51,236 bases of DNA from an uncultured Treponema sp. Lineage in GTDB: Bacteria > Spirochaetota > Spirochaetia > Treponematales > Treponemataceae. The DNA lies in contig CAMVJE010000011.1 of assembly GCA_947167745.1 (NCBI GenBank), positions 1-51,236 of the forward strand. The letters run 5' to 3'. A program made the position numbers and the translations under genes. The notes beneath the pieces are model-generated. The model made no database searches. It saw nothing but the letters and a program-made list of their open reading frames with translations, and was not told where the DNA came from. This document shows positions 7,656-16,410 of the stretch, piece by piece; within the stretch, counting starts at the first letter, position 1, and each line of letters starts with the position of its first letter.

Positions 7656-8600
7656 TTACAGATTCTCAGGAATTGTAATTCCGATTTTTTCAGCAGTATC
7701 TTTGTTGTAAGTGAAATCGAATTTTTCAAGATATTCAATTGGCATTTCAGCTGGTTTTGCACCTTCTTTGAGGACTTTTACAGCCTGTTTGCCAGTAAGC
7801 TTTCCGAGTTCGTAGTAGTTGATGCCGTAAGTAGCCAAACCGCCAGAAGCAACCATGCCGTCCTCACCGCAGATAACCGGAAGTTTTGCTTCGTTTGCGA
7901 CCATTGCAACATTTGCCATACCGGCAGCGAGCATGTTGTCTGTAGGAACATAGAATGCATCTACCTTGCCAACCAGACTCTGTGTAACCTGCTGAATTTC
8001 ATTTGAATTAGAAACCGAACCTTCAACATATTCAAGTCCGTTCTGAGCACAAGCCTGTTTTGCGATGTCAATCTGGAAAATTGAGTTTGCTTCGCTTGAG
8101 CAGTAAAGAAGACCGACTTTTTTTGCGTTCGGAAGAATTTTTTTAAGGAGAGAAATCTGAGCGGCAACCGGTGTAAGGTCTGATGAGCCGGAAACATTTG
8201 TCTCAGGCTTTTTGTTTGATTTTACAAGTTTTGCAGACTCAGGATCTGTAACAGCAGTTACGAGAATAGGGATATCTTTTGTGAGGTTTGCAACAGCCTG
8301 AGCAGCAGGAGTTGCGATTGCGAAGATAAGGTCATCTTTGTCGTTTACGAATTTGTTGGCGATTGTAACGCAGTTTGCCTGTTCACCCTGTGCATTCTGG
8401 TAGTCAATAACGATATTCTCGCCATTTTTGTAGCCAGCCTCTGCAAGTCCGTCAACGAAGCCCTGATAGCTTTTGTCGAGGGCAGGATGCTCAACAAGCT
8501 GAATTACACCGATTTTGATTTTGCTGTTTTTTTCGTTACAAGAAGTAAGGACGAATGCGCCTGCAAGGAGGGCAGCAGCAACAGAAAGAAATTTTTTCAT
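7656..8600 (-). CDS. ABC transporter substrate-binding lipoprotein (TrpX-like, PF04392 type)
   Basis: The 314-residue protein starts with a lipoprotein signal (LLAGAFVLTSC, Cys21 as lipidation site) and continues with the fold typical of the ABC_sub_bind family: KIKIGVIQLVEHPALDKSYQGFVDGLAEAGY, then FAIATPAAQAVANLTKDIPILVTAVTDPESA and VPTDNMLAAGMANVAMVANEAKLPVICGEDGMV. In related systems it delivers an aromatic amino acid or a similar small ligand to a permease and ATPase. Those partners are normally adjacent, but here a terminator follows and no transport genes are in the window, so it is an orphan component. GGAG lies 8 nt before the ATG. The ligand is inferred only from the family. Confidence 0.92.
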   Translation of the reverse strand: MKKFLSVAAALLAGAFVLTSCNEKNSKIKIGVIQLVEHPALDKSYQGFVDGLAEAGYKNGENIVIDYQNAQGEQANCVTIANKFVNDKDDLIFAIATPAAQAVANLTKDIPILVTAVTDPESAKLVKSNKKPETNVSGSSDLTPVAAQISLLKKILPNAKKVGLLYCSSEANSIFQIDIAKQACAQNGLEYVEGSVSNSNEIQQVTQSLVGKVDAFYVPTDNMLAAGMANVAMVANEAKLPVICGEDGMVASGGLATYGINYYELGKLTGKQAVKVLKEGAKPAEMPIEYLEKFDFTYNKDTAEKIGITIPENL

Positions 8601-8633
8601 TTTTTTTCTCCATGTATTTTAATGAATGTATAA

Positions 8634-8662
8634 AGTCTATCGCGAAAAAACACGAGTTTCAA
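8634..8662 (-). promoter_or_regulatory. Candidate promoter of the substrate-binding protein gene
   Basis: TTGAAA (8657-8662) and TAGACT (8634-8639) on the minus strand are 17 bp apart, in the 67-bp gap between the membrane protein stop and the binding-protein start. The -35 is good and the -10 moderate. Confidence 0.4.
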
Positions 8663-8667
8663 GTATG

Positions 8668-9483
8668 CTATTTCCAGGGGAATATGAATGAACTGAGTTT
8701 GCGAGGTCCAAGAGATTCTTTATCTTCGGCCAAAAGCTCGTCCCAGGGAACTTCGTTTCGCTTGTCCCGGTTCTTTTCAAAATCCGGGTCGGTCTCGCTC
8801 ATTTTTTCAATCCAGTCGTATTTATAAAGGCGGAGGCGGAGGGCATTCGTTGAAGAAAGCAGGATTCCGTTAAGCCCCGGAATAATCATAAAAGTGACGC
8901 AGGAAAGAATAAAAAGCAGGAGATTTACGAAAAAAAGCTCGATAGAAAAAGCAACATTATCATAGAAGATAAGAAAGGATTTTTTAAGGCATTTTTTGAA
9001 TCCGTTATTTTCCTGCAAGAAATAAAGAGGAATAAAATATTGAAGTGCTATTGCTGAAACAAAGACAAACCAGCCCAAAGCCGCCGTAATGATGAGTCCC
9101 AGCAAACTTCCGTCATTAAAATACATTCCGAGATAGTAGGCTACGGCAAAGCGAACCAAAATAAGCACGACTGCAACCATAACGCCAAAAGTAAGACCTA
9201 TTCTCCATACAGATTTAAGGGCAGAAAAGAAGACTCCAAATGAGGGGGCACGGAAGTCAGCAATTTTAGCCGCATTGGCTCCCCATGCAAAGAGAGAAAC
9301 CGAGAGAATTCCCATGCAGAGAATGAATGCAAGCAAAAATGCATAAGGCCCAAAAGAATCCACGGCCTTGAGGGCGAAATAAGAGCCGACAAGCAGGAGA
9401 ATCGTAACAGCATTAGACAGCACCAGGAAGAAAAAATTATCCCAGCCGTCAGCGAAATTCTTTTTAAAGTAAAATCCGAACAT
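8668..9483 (-). CDS. Polytopic membrane protein of unknown function
   Basis: The 271-residue protein has about six hydrophobic helices (for example FFFLVLSNAVTILLLVGSYFAL, PYAFLLAFILCMGILSVSLFAW, FGVMVAVVLILVRFAVAYYLG and LFFVNLLLFILSCVTFMII). It ends in a hydrophilic cytoplasmic tail with a conserved-looking EVPWDELLAEDKESLGPRKL segment. It resembles small DUF624-like or YesL-like treponemal membrane proteins in general form only. The start codon overlaps the fhs stop by one base (TAATG) and has no separate ribosome site, so translation is coupled to the folate enzyme. No role can be assigned. Confidence 0.88.
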   Translation of the reverse strand: MFGFYFKKNFADGWDNFFFLVLSNAVTILLLVGSYFALKAVDSFGPYAFLLAFILCMGILSVSLFAWGANAAKIADFRAPSFGVFFSALKSVWRIGLTFGVMVAVVLILVRFAVAYYLGMYFNDGSLLGLIITAALGWFVFVSAIALQYFIPLYFLQENNGFKKCLKKSFLIFYDNVAFSIELFFVNLLLFILSCVTFMIIPGLNGILLSSTNALRLRLYKYDWIEKMSETDPDFEKNRDKRNEVPWDELLAEDKESLGPRKLSSFIFPWK

Positions 9484-11168
9484 TAAAATAACCCCGAAAT
9501 GTGACCTTCATCGTCAATGTCGATGTTAAGAGCGGCAGGCAATTTTGGTAAGCCAGGCATAGTCATAATTTCACCGGCCAGAGCAACTACAAAGCCCGCT
9601 CCCGAATAAAGCTGTACATCACGGACAGGGAAAACATAATCTTTTGGCGCACCCATGAGTTTTGGATCATGACTGATTGAATTCTGGGTTTTTGCCACGC
9701 AGACCGGCAAGTCCTTGTAGCCCTGCTCCTCGTATTCCCGGAGTTTTTTAAGCACATTCGGAGCAAATTCAACATCTCTGGCGCGATAAATCTCTTTTGC
9801 AAGAGTGCGGATTTTGTCAGCAAATGAAAGATTTGCCTGATAGAGGTAGTGAAAATTTGCTTGATTTGAATCAGCCACATCTGCAACGACTTTTGCAAGT
9901 TCTGTCGCTCCTTCGCCACCCTTTCCCCAGCCTTCACAGAGAACTGCTTTTGCCCCTTTTTTGGCACAGAGTTCCTTTAGCAGGGAAATTTCTTCTTCGG
10001 TGTCGGTGACAAAACGGTTGATTGCCACCACGGAAGGAACGCCGAATTTTGCGATATTTTCGATGTGAACGGCCAGGTTTTCAAATCCTGCCTGAAGAGC
10101 GGCAATACTTGGAGTTGAAAGGTCAGCTTTTGCCATGCCACCGTGCATTTTAAGGGCACGGACTGTGGCAACAATTACGACAACGCTGGGAGAAATTCCT
10201 GCTGCCCGGCATTTGATGTCCATGAATTTTTCAGCCCCCAAGTCAGCGGCGAAACCTGCTTCCGTAACGACATAATCACCAGTTGCAAGGGCAGAAAGAG
10301 TTGCGTTCACCGAGTTTGTTCCCTGTGCTATGTTTGCGAAAGGCCCGCCGTGAACAAAAACTGGATTTTCTTCGAGAGTCTGAACAAGGTTCGGCTTAAT
10401 CGCGTCTTTGAGAAGAACGGCAATTGCACCGGTACATTTAAGCTCGCCGAATTTTACCGGTCGTTTATCAAATGTCTTTCCGATTGTAATTGAATCCACC
10501 CGTCTTTTGAGGTCAGAAATTGAAGAAGAAAGACAGATGATTGCCATGAGTTCGCTGGCCACGGTAATGCAGAAATGGTCTTCACGGGGCATTCCGTCAG
10601 CCACACCGCCCATGCCAACGACGATATTGCGAAGCTCGCGGTCGTTTAAGTCAACACAGCGCTTCCATGAAATTGTGCGAGGATCGATTCTAAGCTGGTT
10701 CCCTTGCTTGATGTGGTTATCGATAAGGGCCGCAATCAGATTGTTTGCGATGGAGATTGCGTGAATGTCGCCGGTAAAATGCAGATTGATATCTTCCATT
10801 GGAACTATCTGGGCATATCCGCCACCACAAGCACCGCCCTTTACGCCAAAACAGGGACCAAGAGAAGGTTCGCGGAGAGCGATAACTGCCTTTTTGCCGA
10901 TTTTATTGAGTCCGTCACCCAATGCGATGGAAACAGTTGATTTGCCTTCGCCGGCAGGAGTTGGAGTTACAGCCGTAGTGAGGATGAGTTTACCTCGGCC
11001 CCGAGGGTCACTAGCCTTTTTCTGCAGGCGGCGAAGCTCATCCATAGTGATTTTTGCCTTGTATTTCCCGTAAAGTTCAAGACAGTCTTCGGTAATTCCG
11101 ATTTTTTTCGCCACATCGACGATTGGAATCATTTTGTTCTGCTGTGAAATTTCAATGTCTGTAAGCAT
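9483..11168 (-). CDS. fhs: Formate-tetrahydrofolate ligase
   Basis: The enzyme makes 10-formyl-tetrahydrofolate from formate, ATP and tetrahydrofolate, feeding purine and formyl-methionine synthesis or reductive acetogenesis. The 561-residue length is standard. Clear motifs are the ATP-binding loop TPTPAGEGKST (about 68-78), EPSLGPCFGVKGGACGGGYAQ, MEDINLHFTGD, GGPFANIAQGTNSV and the C-terminal YSGAGFVVALAGEIMTMPGLP. The ATG at 11168 has AGAGGAG upstream. It lies 4 bp after aroA and overlaps the next membrane protein gene, so it is the middle gene of an operon. No other Wood-Ljungdahl gene is in the window. Confidence 0.97.
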   Translation of the reverse strand: MLTDIEISQQNKMIPIVDVAKKIGITEDCLELYGKYKAKITMDELRRLQKKASDPRGRGKLILTTAVTPTPAGEGKSTVSIALGDGLNKIGKKAVIALREPSLGPCFGVKGGACGGGYAQIVPMEDINLHFTGDIHAISIANNLIAALIDNHIKQGNQLRIDPRTISWKRCVDLNDRELRNIVVGMGGVADGMPREDHFCITVASELMAIICLSSSISDLKRRVDSITIGKTFDKRPVKFGELKCTGAIAVLLKDAIKPNLVQTLEENPVFVHGGPFANIAQGTNSVNATLSALATGDYVVTEAGFAADLGAEKFMDIKCRAAGISPSVVVIVATVRALKMHGGMAKADLSTPSIAALQAGFENLAVHIENIAKFGVPSVVAINRFVTDTEEEISLLKELCAKKGAKAVLCEGWGKGGEGATELAKVVADVADSNQANFHYLYQANLSFADKIRTLAKEIYRARDVEFAPNVLKKLREYEEQGYKDLPVCVAKTQNSISHDPKLMGAPKDYVFPVRDVQLYSGAGFVVALAGEIMTMPGLPKLPAALNIDIDDEGHISGLF

Positions 11169-11172
11169 AGGA

Positions 11173-12573
11173 CTACTCCTCTTCTCTAAAATTAGCGTTT
11201 ATTTTGTTCATCACTTCGTAGAAATGCGGGAAACTAACCGCGCAACACTCTGCATTATTTATGATGATTCTTTCGTCTTTTGGCAAGCCCAGGGCGATTG
11301 ATGCCAGAGACATGGCCATACGGTGATCATCATAACTTTCACATATTGCACCGTGGAGTGTGAAGTCAGGATTTGGCGAGCCGTCTTTGAGGAAGGGAGA
11401 ATGTCCGTGAATAATCAGGCTGTCTTCCCTTTCTTCGATAGAAGCACCAAGTTTTGCAAGTTCGATTGTAAGCACTTTAAGGCGGTCGGTTTCTTTTCGT
11501 CGGCAAACGGCTGCATCTTCGATAACGACTTTTCCTTCCACAAAGCAGGCAAGGGCCGCAAGGGCACAAACCGCATCGGGGAAGCCTGAAATGTTCACAT
11601 GAAGCTCGCCATTCGGAAGATGTTCAGTAGAAAGACGACCGATCCCATCCTTTGAACACTTTCCGCCAGCGACAAAAAGTTTTTCGGCCTTTTTATCCCA
11701 GACAATATCCGCGCCCAGAGACTGTAATATAGAAACAATTGCATCATCTCCCTGAGTGCCACTGGAATCCACATTATCAATGGTGATTTTACTGTCTGAG
11801 ACTAGAGCGGCAATCAGGGGGAAAGCCACGCCCTCCCAGTCACTAGGAATTGTTGCATCAAATCCTTTGAGATTTTGATTTGGAGTAACTTCAATATGCT
11901 TAAAATCCTCAGAAACAGAGCATTTAACTCCCACCTTTTCCAGCCATTTTTGAGTCATAGTGAGATAAGGTGTTTCTTTGGGATTTGAAAGTTCAATTTT
12001 AACTGACCCCTCTGTGAGAATTCCTGCCATCATAAGGCCTGAAATGTACTGACTTGAAATCTCACCAGGGGTTTTTACAGTTCCTCCCTTTTTAATCGAA
12101 CCTGTAATAACCAGCGGGCAAGCGTTAGCATTGGGACGGGTGACAAAAGATTTTGCACCAAGCTGATTCAAGGCATCCACTACATGAAGAACAGGGCGTT
12201 TTCTGATGCTGGCATCCCCTGTAAAGACAGAAGTTCCCTCAAAGCAGGCGGCAACTGGTGTAAGAAAATACAAAAGCGAGCCGGAATCGCCTACATTCAC
12301 AACATCATCGGGAAGGTGAAGATTTTTGCCGGCTCCGTAAACAGTCCATTCGGTTCCAGGCTCGCCCTCTGCCAGAAGATTTAAGTCCACCTCTGAGCCC
12401 ATGAGGGGGACTGCAGCCGCCGTTGAAAGACAGTCTGCGCTGGGAAGAGGATTTTTTATGTGGGAAGTGCCCTCTGCCAGCGTGGCAAGCAAAAGGGCAC
12501 GGATTGTATGAGACTTTGAGCCGGGAACGGTAATCGCACCCGAAAGATTTGACCTTGAAGCGATGATGTTCAT
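11173..12573 (-). CDS. aroA: 3-phosphoshikimate 1-carboxyvinyltransferase (EPSP synthase)
   Basis: This enzyme joins phosphoenolpyruvate and shikimate-3-phosphate in the chorismate pathway. Starting at the ATG at 12573 it has 466 residues. The N-terminal PGSKSHTIRALLLATLAEG, FTGDASIRKRPVLHVVDALNQLGA, the SSQYISGLM segment, KETDRL, YDDHRMAMSLASIALG and the C-terminal CCAVSFPHFYEVM are all present. The usual GNAGT motif is the variant GDSGSLLYF. The frame stays open upstream to 12651, but those residues (MLAMFYFSPSSK...) are not part of the family. The chosen ATG has no Shine-Dalgarno and lies 6 nt after a TGC-TACAAT box, so the mRNA may be leaderless. Confidence 0.94.
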   Translation of the reverse strand: MNIIASRSNLSGAITVPGSKSHTIRALLLATLAEGTSHIKNPLPSADCLSTAAAVPLMGSEVDLNLLAEGEPGTEWTVYGAGKNLHLPDDVVNVGDSGSLLYFLTPVAACFEGTSVFTGDASIRKRPVLHVVDALNQLGAKSFVTRPNANACPLVITGSIKKGGTVKTPGEISSQYISGLMMAGILTEGSVKIELSNPKETPYLTMTQKWLEKVGVKCSVSEDFKHIEVTPNQNLKGFDATIPSDWEGVAFPLIAALVSDSKITIDNVDSSGTQGDDAIVSILQSLGADIVWDKKAEKLFVAGGKCSKDGIGRLSTEHLPNGELHVNISGFPDAVCALAALACFVEGKVVIEDAAVCRRKETDRLKVLTIELAKLGASIEEREDSLIIHGHSPFLKDGSPNPDFTLHGAICESYDDHRMAMSLASIALGLPKDERIIINNAECCAVSFPHFYEVMNKINANFREEE

Positions 12574-12579
12574 GGGCAA

Positions 12580-12588
12580 ATTGTAGCA
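12580..12588 (-). promoter_or_regulatory. Extended -10 box for a probable leaderless aroA mRNA
   Basis: On the minus strand TGC-TACAAT (12588 to 12580) is followed by TTGCCC and the aroA ATG. No ribosome site lies between. No convincing -35 is present, which fits an extended -10 promoter. Confidence 0.55.
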
Positions 12589-12779
12589 TATTTCGGACTT
12601 TGATAATAGTAGAACTTTGGAGGAAGGGGAAAAATAAAACATCGCAAGCAAGGCTGCTAATGAGTTTTTCAGGACAAAAGTCGTAAAAATAGGTGTCGTT
12701 TTCCCCTACCCAATTACTAGGATTTGTGATATTTTATTATAAGCGTTTGGGAAACCGGATTAACGGGTATGGGAGATTT

Positions 12780-14588
12780 ATGATTGATATTGCGACTAAC
12801 AATAGCGAGACAGACCCTAAGATTCTCTTAGAAACTTTTTTTAAGACTTTTGATTCATTCTCAGAGGAAGACAAGGCGCTTTTTACGAAAGCATGGGATT
12901 TTCTCTGTAAAAAAACAGAAGGGCTTTCCCGCGCCTGTGGTCTTCCCTACATTCTCCACCCGATTCGCGTTGCTTCAATCCTGGCTCAGAGCAAAATGGA
13001 CATGGAATGCATTATCTCCGGTCTTCTCCATGCCATTTTTGAAGTTGATGGAGTTTCCGAAGAAGAAGTTAAATCTCAGTTTGGCGAGACGGTTTTTAAA
13101 ATCGTTCGTGACACTTCCAAAATCACCGGAATGAAAATCAACGCCTCCACCATACAGCAGGCCGACGCAATCCGAAAAATGCTCTTCGCCATGATTGACG
13201 ATGTGCGGGTCATACTCGTAAAACTTGCAGACCGTCTTGACCGCATGAGAAATTTAAAATCAATCGACGAAAAAAAACAGCGTCTTGTCGCAAGCGAAGT
13301 CATAGACATTTGGGCTCCACTGGCAGACAGGCTTGGTATGCAGAGTGTAAAGTCCGAGCTGGAAGACCTTAGCCTCAAATACTCAAATCCCGATGTCTTC
13401 CAGCAGATTAAGGCTATCGTCGCCCAAAAAAAAGACGAGCGCTCTGCCTACCTTGAAAAAGCAGTGAACGCAATCTACAAGTCTGCGGAAAAACTGGGAA
13501 TCAGCGTGCAGATTTCCAGCCGGGCCAAGCATTTTTATTCTATTTACAAAAAGATGCAGAAAAGAAATGTGCCCGCATCTTCCCTTTACGACTTATTGGC
13601 CCTGCGCGTCATTTGCGAGACAAACGCCGAATGTTACACGCTGATTGGAATCGTTCACGGTCTCTGGAAGCCAATGGACGGCCGCTTCAAAGATTATATC
13701 GCCATGCCAAAATCCAACGGCTATCAGTCTCTTCATACCACCGTGGTCTGTGAGGGAAAGCCCCTGGAAATTCAAATCCGTACCCGGGAAATGCACAATA
13801 TGGCTGAGCACGGAGTTGCTTCCCACTGGCTCTACAAAAAGGGCATGAACCATGACAAGGTTGATGTGGCCTCACTGGGAATTTTCAATCAGCTGCAAAA
13901 TCTCAAAAAAGAAGACCTGAGTAACGAGACATTTTTCTCTGAGCTTAAGGGCGAGCTTTTGGGAGACGAGATTTATGTCTTCACTCCAAAGGGCGATGTA
14001 ATTCAATTGCCTCAGGGAAGTTGTGCCATCGACTTTGCCTATCGGGTTCACTCTGGCGTCGGGGAAAAAATCGTCGGTGCAAAGGCTGACGGAAAAATCA
14101 TTCCCATTACGGCTCCATTGCAGAACACTCAGATTATCGAAATCATCACGAATCCTCAGGCGCATCCCACCGAAAACCAGCTCAAAATAGTAAAGACGGG
14201 TAAGGCAAGGCAGAAAATTCACTCATGGCTTTTAGCAAATGACCCCACTTTTGAAGACAAGGCCGCCGCAGAGCAAAGGGCAAAGGATTTGGACGCCCAG
14301 AACGAGAGAAGCCGGGCAATTCAGGAAGAAAAACGCAAGCACCGCTCGTCAAAGGGAATGAACCCGGAACTTGCCGAAAAAAGCCGCTACACAGGAAAAA
14401 TTATCGTTGAGAATACGAAAAATGTTACATACACTCTGGCAGGCTGCTGCAATCCTTCCGTGGGAGACCCAATCGTGGCCTACATGACCAAGCGAGGGCT
14501 AAAAGTGCACAAAGCCACCTGCCTCACCTTCCAGCGAATCGAAAACATCGAAAACCGCATGGTGGAAGTTGAGTGGGAACAAAAATAA
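12780..14588 (+). CDS. RelA/SpoT-family (p)ppGpp synthetase with degenerate hydrolase domain
   Basis: The 602-residue protein has an HD-type N-terminal domain, a synthetase domain, a TGS domain and a zinc-finger-like C-terminal module. The synthetase half is intact: RAKHFYSIYKKM, YDLLALRV, DGRFKDYIAMPKSNGYQSLH and EIQIRT, with the RxKD form typical of bifunctional Rel/SpoT. In the hydrolase half, His60 is kept, but the HD pair is H84-A85, the ED pair is E88-V89, and LADRLHN reads LADRLDR. Hydrolysis is therefore probably lost. The C-terminus stops after the CCNPSVGDPIV module, so the final ACT domain is missing (family about 700-750 residues). The frame extends upstream to a GTG at 12693, but the ATG at 12780 has a GGGAG site. 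Confidence 0.93.
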   Translation: MIDIATNNSETDPKILLETFFKTFDSFSEEDKALFTKAWDFLCKKTEGLSRACGLPYILHPIRVASILAQSKMDMECIISGLLHAIFEVDGVSEEEVKSQFGETVFKIVRDTSKITGMKINASTIQQADAIRKMLFAMIDDVRVILVKLADRLDRMRNLKSIDEKKQRLVASEVIDIWAPLADRLGMQSVKSELEDLSLKYSNPDVFQQIKAIVAQKKDERSAYLEKAVNAIYKSAEKLGISVQISSRAKHFYSIYKKMQKRNVPASSLYDLLALRVICETNAECYTLIGIVHGLWKPMDGRFKDYIAMPKSNGYQSLHTTVVCEGKPLEIQIRTREMHNMAEHGVASHWLYKKGMNHDKVDVASLGIFNQLQNLKKEDLSNETFFSELKGELLGDEIYVFTPKGDVIQLPQGSCAIDFAYRVHSGVGEKIVGAKADGKIIPITAPLQNTQIIEIITNPQAHPTENQLKIVKTGKARQKIHSWLLANDPTFEDKAAAEQRAKDLDAQNERSRAIQEEKRKHRSSKGMNPELAEKSRYTGKIIVENTKNVTYTLAGCCNPSVGDPIVAYMTKRGLKVHKATCLTFQRIENIENRMVEVEWEQK

Positions 14589-14600
14589 AACAGGAATTAT

Positions 14601-15653
14601 CTAAAATTTGTAAACCTGTGTCGTTACAGTGCTTTTTTCTTCATCCACTGTAAAAATCGCACACTGTTTGGCATCCCGGGAAGAAAATCGCAGAGAACCA
14701 ATAACTTCTTCCTTGAACTGTCCGCCGTAATCAACTCCATAATTTTTATGGGCATGTCCCTCTAAAACATATTTTACATTATTTTCGATAAAATATGTGA
14801 GGAGAAGATTTCGCTCCATGGAATTCTGAATAATCATAAAGGCGAAGGCGCTGTCTGTACCACCAGCCCAAATTGGATAATGAGTCAGGATAACTTTCGG
14901 ATGCGGATCTGCGTAAATTTTTGTTTTAAAATCTTCTAGTTGAGTTGGGCCTGTAGTTCCATTCGCCGTATCAAGAAAATAATATGAAAAACCAGAATAA
15001 TCATCACTGATATCAGTATCAATAGTAAAATGATAGCTAGATGAATAAGGAAAAAGTTTTTTTAGGAAGTATTTCGAACCATTGTTGTATAGGTCGTGAT
15101 TTCCAAGAATTGAGAAAATTCTGAATTTACGCTTGTCATCGGCTGTATTTTCATCTTCGTTCCAAAGATATTTACCAGCCAAAGCCTTAATTTTCTTTTC
15201 AAATAAAATATAATTGTCGTATTCGCTTTCATGCCCGCCATCAGCCGAATCTCCCAGATTTATTGCAAAACGGGGAACATTCTCTCCTCCGGCTTTATAA
15301 ATCGATTCAAGCCATGTCAAAAAAGCTGCTTCATTGATGTCTTCCCTTGAAGAACCGTAGTGCAAATCCGTAATGACCAAAACACTGTATCTGCGCTTAC
15401 CTTCTGCCGTAAAGATTTCATGGCCGCTTTCCCAATTTGGATTTGATGAAGCAACGCTTAAATCCGGTGCATATCTGTTAAAATCCTGAACTGTGCCGGA
15501 TCTCTCATCTACTTCGTTTTGGTCAAAGCGCCCCCAGAAAAAGCCATAATTTGAACAGGAAAGAATACAGAAAGCCATAACATAAAGAAGAAGGCAAAGA
15601 CCTGTCAACGAGAAAAAATTTTTTATGAACCGAGGAAATTTTGGCAGCTTCAT
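14601..15653 (-). CDS. Membrane-anchored metallophosphoesterase
   Basis: The 350-residue protein has a hydrophobic N-terminus (LCLLLYVMAFCILSC) that may be a lipoprotein signal with Cys33 or a membrane anchor, placing the enzyme outside the cytoplasm. All calcineurin-type metal motifs are present in order: VLVITDLHYGS (DxH), INLGDSADG (GD), SILGNHDLYN (GNHD), ILTHYPIW and EGHAHKNYG (GHxH). It should hydrolyse a phosphomonoester or diester with a two-metal centre; the substrate is unknown. Its start overlaps the stop of the upstream secreted-protein gene (TAATG), so it is the last gene of an operon. It ends 12 bp from the convergent rel gene with no terminator between. Confidence 0.92.
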   Translation of the reverse strand: MKLPKFPRFIKNFFSLTGLCLLLYVMAFCILSCSNYGFFWGRFDQNEVDERSGTVQDFNRYAPDLSVASSNPNWESGHEIFTAEGKRRYSVLVITDLHYGSSREDINEAAFLTWLESIYKAGGENVPRFAINLGDSADGGHESEYDNYILFEKKIKALAGKYLWNEDENTADDKRKFRIFSILGNHDLYNNGSKYFLKKLFPYSSSYHFTIDTDISDDYSGFSYYFLDTANGTTGPTQLEDFKTKIYADPHPKVILTHYPIWAGGTDSAFAFMIIQNSMERNLLLTYFIENNVKYVLEGHAHKNYGVDYGGQFKEEVIGSLRFSSRDAKQCAIFTVDEEKSTVTTQVYKF

Positions 15654-16387
15654 TAGAATGTATACCTCGCGGAAATCTTAAAAATTGAATTATCTATGTA
15701 AGGAGCCGTTGTGTAACCATCAACGATTCGAATGGACAGGTCTGCTGCGATTCTAAGCCCACCATCAAGATTAACTGCAGCACCAAGCATATAGTGTGGG
15801 GAGCAGAAAAGCGGATACCTGTACATATCATGAAGGCCATGCTCCCAATAAATTTCAAATCCGTTACTCCAAACCTTATCTAAATGGAATATAGCTTCAA
15901 AATAGCGGTCGTAAATATCAGGAAAGTATTTTTCAAGGGCGTAAACTCTCGTTCTTTTTCCGGCATATCCAGCCTTAAAAGAAATCATGAAATTTGACTC
16001 AGTACAGTAGCGGAATGTCGAATCTATAATGTAATCGTGCTCATGGGAAATATTAGTGTAGCGCTGATAGTGATATATTCCTCCCATACCGACCGAAATT
16101 CTGGCCGTATCAAAATACCAGTTTGTAAACGGGCACCAGACTTCACCTTCCACTGTAAAATCAAATACATTTTCGTGCCACTGACAACCGATTACACTGT
16201 CTGTCCAGTGAGTCTTCAAACCGAACTGGCTGGAAAACAGAGTTTTGTTGCGCTCGATTCCTCGAAAAGTATAAGAAATCATGTCAAACTCTATGTATTT
16301 TTTTATATTTTTATCTGTGGGAGCAGAAAAAACTTGATAGAAAGAGAATGAAAATAAACAGACAATTATACTAAAAAGTTTTCTCAT
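15653..16387 (-). CDS. Secreted, probably outer-membrane beta protein, 244 residues
   Basis: The N-terminus is a signal peptide (LFSIIVCLFSFSFYQVFSA, cleavage near residue 22). The mature part is rich in aromatic residues with an alternating pattern of beta strands, has many Tyr, His and Trp residues, and ends in ISARYTF, a terminal phenylalanine like that of outer-membrane barrels. No family is recognised. It lies between the U32 gene (23 bp upstream) and the metallophosphoesterase (1-base overlap), so it is probably co-expressed with a surface or periplasmic phosphatase. The ribosome site is weak. Confidence 0.83.
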   Translation of the reverse strand: MRKLFSIIVCLFSFSFYQVFSAPTDKNIKKYIEFDMISYTFRGIERNKTLFSSQFGLKTHWTDSVIGCQWHENVFDFTVEGEVWCPFTNWYFDTARISVGMGGIYHYQRYTNISHEHDYIIDSTFRYCTESNFMISFKAGYAGKRTRVYALEKYFPDIYDRYFEAIFHLDKVWSNGFEIYWEHGLHDMYRYPLFCSPHYMLGAAVNLDGGLRIAADLSIRIVDGYTTAPYIDNSIFKISARYTF

Positions 16388-16410
16388 GACTTTGTAACCG
16401 CCACTGAGGC

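Noticed and set aside
12574..12651. Longer AroA start at 12651
   Set aside because: The extra residues are unlike EPSP synthase and would span the TGC-TACAAT box; family similarity starts at the ATG at 12573.
12693..12779. Longer Rel start at GTG 12693
   Set aside because: The extra 29 residues do not resemble Rel N-termini, contain probable promoter sequence, and the ATG at 12780 has a GGGAG site.
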